From the NCBI GenBank assembly GCA_041675805.1, contig JBAYTD010000107.1, forward strand, positions 1 through 10,457: a stretch of DNA of 10,457 bases. The letters run 5' to 3'. Each line of letters starts with the position of its first letter. Positions within the stretch are counted from its first letter, which is position 1. The notes under the pieces were generated by a model. That model saw only the letters and a list, made by a program, of their open reading frames with translations. It was not told where the DNA came from and ran no database searches. Both the position numbers and the translations under genes were made by a program. The stretch is from JANNWF01 sp041675805 (lineage in GTDB: Bacteria > Pseudomonadota > Gammaproteobacteria > Xanthomonadales > Xanthomonadaceae). Of this stretch, positions 9,160 through 10,457 are shown piece after piece.

Positions 9160-9729
9160 ATGCGCAACGCCCTGTTCCTGCCCGTGCTGCTGTCCTGCTC
9201 CCTGCTCGCCGCCTGCCAGAACGGCCAACCGTCCGCCCCCGCCGCCAATGAGGAAAGCACCGCGCCGCAGGCGACAACGGATCGACTCGGTGCCCTGTCC
9301 AGCGCCTGCCAGATCGTCCCCGAACAGGACATCCGGCTGATGTTCAACATCGACGCCGACACGGCGTTGCAGATCGAGGAAGGCGGCGGCGCGTTCCCGT
9401 CCTGTTCCTACCAGTGGGGCAAGGATCTGGTCACGCGCATCCTCCATGTCGGCGGGCAGGAGATCGAAGTGCACGAACCGGCCAAACTGATGATCGTCGT
9501 CGCCCATGGCGTGTCCGCCGACGGCTTCGAGCAGTCCACATCGGTCTACAAGGACGCCGAAGACCTGCCCGGCCCGGGCGAGCGCGCGCGCTGGGGCGCG
9601 GCGATGTCGCAACTCAGCTTCCTCAGCGGCGACAAGCTGTTCCACCTCAACGTAAAGACCAGTTCCAGCCCGGAACAGAACCGGGTGATGTCGGTACACC
9701 TCGCCCACGAAGTGCTGCGCCGCATCTGA
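9160..9729 (+). CDS. Putative lipoprotein of unknown function
   Basis: The 189-residue protein begins MRNALFLPVLLSCSLLAAC: a short charged start, a hydrophobic stretch and a lipobox LLAAC, predicting cleavage before Cys19 and lipid attachment, thus an envelope lipoprotein. A low-complexity, Ala/Pro/Ser-rich linker (20-40) follows, then one soluble domain (about 42-189) with two cysteines, Cys50 (SSACQIVPEQDI) and Cys82 (PSCSYQWGK), placed where they could form a disulfide. That cysteine-plus-aromatic layout recalls small lipoproteins such as the DUF3558 type, but I would not assign it. The end is LAHEVLRRI. The ribosome-binding site is poor (GAGG about 14 bases before the ATG). No partner gene is evident. 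Confidence 0.85.
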   Translation: MRNALFLPVLLSCSLLAACQNGQPSAPAANEESTAPQATTDRLGALSSACQIVPEQDIRLMFNIDADTALQIEEGGGAFPSCSYQWGKDLVTRILHVGGQEIEVHEPAKLMIVVAHGVSADGFEQSTSVYKDAEDLPGPGERARWGAAMSQLSFLSGDKLFHLNVKTSSSPEQNRVMSVHLAHEVLRRI

Positions 9730-9736
9730 CGCGACC

Positions 9737-9761
9737 GGCCGGCAGATCGACGCCGCCGGCC
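9737..9761 (+). terminator. Possible terminator after the lipoprotein gene
   Basis: GGCCGGC (9737-9743) pairs with GCCGGCC (9755-9761) across an 11-base loop, starting eight bases after the stop. The following bases cgttcaatcc are not a T-tract, so intrinsic termination would be weak. Confidence 0.35.
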
Positions 9762-9819
9762 GTTCAATCCGACACCGACAACCATGCCGTGACCCGGCGT
9801 AACACCGCCTCCGCGCGCA

Positions 9820-9866
9820 CGCGGGAAATCCCGCGCCACATGGAGCAAGCGCAGCAAGCTGCGCTT
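9820..9866. repeat. Two adjacent hairpins in non-coding DNA
   Basis: The first is CGCGGG-AAAT-CCCGCG (6-bp stem, 9820-9835). The second, 11 bases later, is AAGCGCAG-CAAG-CTGCGCTT (8-bp stem, 9847-9866) followed by tgcag. They could be part of a small RNA or of a REP-like element; neither has a T-run. Confidence 0.45.
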
Positions 9867-10139
9867 TGCAGTTGGCGATGGAACGCCGGGAAGCCGGCAG
9901 AGCCCCGGTTGACCCGATGCAGTACCTGATCGCCGTCGCAGGCACGGGAGCGCCGGAATCAGAAACTTTCCGTTGCGAGTCCGGACGCCCCGGCGAAGAC
10001 CCTCCCGCGACCGGCGGTGTCTGGTGCCGACCCGAGCTGCGCCGATCACGCTTATCCTGTCCCCGGACCGGCTGTTCGCGGCCGCATCCTCGCCCCGGCG
10101 CGCGGCGTCGGGTTTCGCGTCCTTGCAGGAGGTGCCGCC

Positions 10140-10457
10140 ATGACATCCGTGCTTGCCAAACGCTGCGCCGGCCTGATCCTTGCCGGCCTGATTTTCGCCG
10201 GGCTGACCAGCGCGACGCTGGCCAACGAGGCCGAGCCGCCGCCGCCCGAACGCAATCCGCTGGAACTGCCGACGCTGATCGTCGCCACGCCGGCCGAGGG
10301 CTTCCAGTTGGCCCTGAAGCTGGCCCGGCTGGGCGTGTCGCAGACCCAGCACGACCGTGCCGTGCTCAAGGAAGGCCGCAAGCGCTACGCCAACGATCCG
10401 GCCCAGCTCATCCAGGCGTCGCAGACGGTCGCCATCCATTTCCAGACGGTGGCACAG
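10140..10457 (+). CDS. Exported protein of unknown function, N-terminal fragment
   Basis: The gene starts with ATG at 10140-10142 after a strong Shine-Dalgarno sequence (AGGAGGT, six bases before) and is open to the window edge (106 residues seen). The N-terminus MTSVLAKRCAGLILAGLIF plus AGLTSATLANEA looks like a Sec signal peptide, with cleavage probably after SATLA. A proline-rich piece (EPPPPERNP) follows, then an amphipathic helical part (EGFQLALKLARLGVSQTQ and DRAVLKEGRKRYANDPAQL) with no family I recognise. It is not a lipoprotein, since no lipobox cysteine is present. Function is left open. Confidence 0.8.
   Translation, partial: MTSVLAKRCAGLILAGLIFAGLTSATLANEAEPPPPERNPLELPTLIVATPAEGFQLALKLARLGVSQTQHDRAVLKEGRKRYANDPAQLIQASQTVAIHFQTVAQ

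Larger units (their letters stand above)
9730..10139. other. 410-base non-coding stretch with hairpins
   Basis: No frame shows conserved protein-like content here, though GC bias leaves frames open. It holds an inverted repeat just after the lipoprotein stop (9737-9761) and two close hairpins (9820-9835, 9847-9866). A TATCCT word at 10051-10056 could be a -10 element for the next gene, but no matching -35 is clear. Much of it is GC-rich without recognisable structure. Confidence 0.5.

Noticed and set aside
9118..10146. A minus-strand 342-codon frame over the lipoprotein gene and the following gap.
   Set aside because: It has no recognisable motif, while the plus-strand lipoprotein has a clear lipobox and protein-like composition.
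9882..10457. A plus-strand frame from an ATG near 9882 that stays open to the window end.
   Set aside because: It is Arg/Pro-rich and out of frame with the exported protein at 10140, which has a strong ribosome-binding site and a signal peptide.

Overview
The window is a GC-rich stretch of bacterial chromosome carrying housekeeping and redox genes. The gene families, the very high GC at third codon positions, the prfB-lysS pair, and the word-like AT-richer intergenic repeats built from units such as GGGATT and GTTCCA all suggest a gammaproteobacterium of the Xanthomonadales (Lysobacteraceae/Xanthomonadaceae) type. The lineage is an inference from style and gene order; no marker gene that would settle it is present.

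Layout. Positions 1-2914 are a minus-strand translation block: prfB (peptide release factor 2, with its in-frame UGA programmed frameshift intact), then lysS (lysyl-tRNA synthetase), then the first codons of a FAD-dependent oxidoreductase that starts one base after lysS. A repeat-rich inverted repeat lies between prfB and lysS. Positions 3025-3885 (minus) hold a 4,5-DOPA-dioxygenase-like LigB-family enzyme. The 395-base gap upstream of it holds a frameshifted remnant of a TM2-domain membrane protein gene. Positions 4281-5573 (plus) encode a 430-residue protein with an NYN (PIN-like) nuclease domain followed by an OST-HTH/LOTUS domain and a C-terminal region I do not recognise. It converges on a minus-strand TRIC/YicG-type membrane protein gene (5598-6230). 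A second word-like inverted repeat (6246-6356) separates that gene from a minus-strand pair, an NADPH-dependent FMN reductase followed by a pirin (6358-7908). This pair is divergent from a glutathionyl-hydroquinone reductase (8084-9031, plus). The right end has a small lipoprotein gene of unknown function (9160-9729), a 410-base non-coding stretch with hairpins, and the start of an unrecognised exported protein (10140 to the window edge).

How the genes may work together. prfB and lysS are ordinary translation genes. The pirin, the FMN/quinone reductase and the glutathionyl-hydroquinone reductase, which share a divergent regulatory region containing a clean dyad, form a plausible quinone/electrophile detoxification group; the nearby LigB-type dioxygenase fits the theme but is separated from it. 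I see no phage, transposase, CRISPR array, tRNA or rRNA gene and no clearly new defence-like system. The most unusual items are the NYN-LOTUS protein, the two composite inverted repeats and the TM2 remnant.
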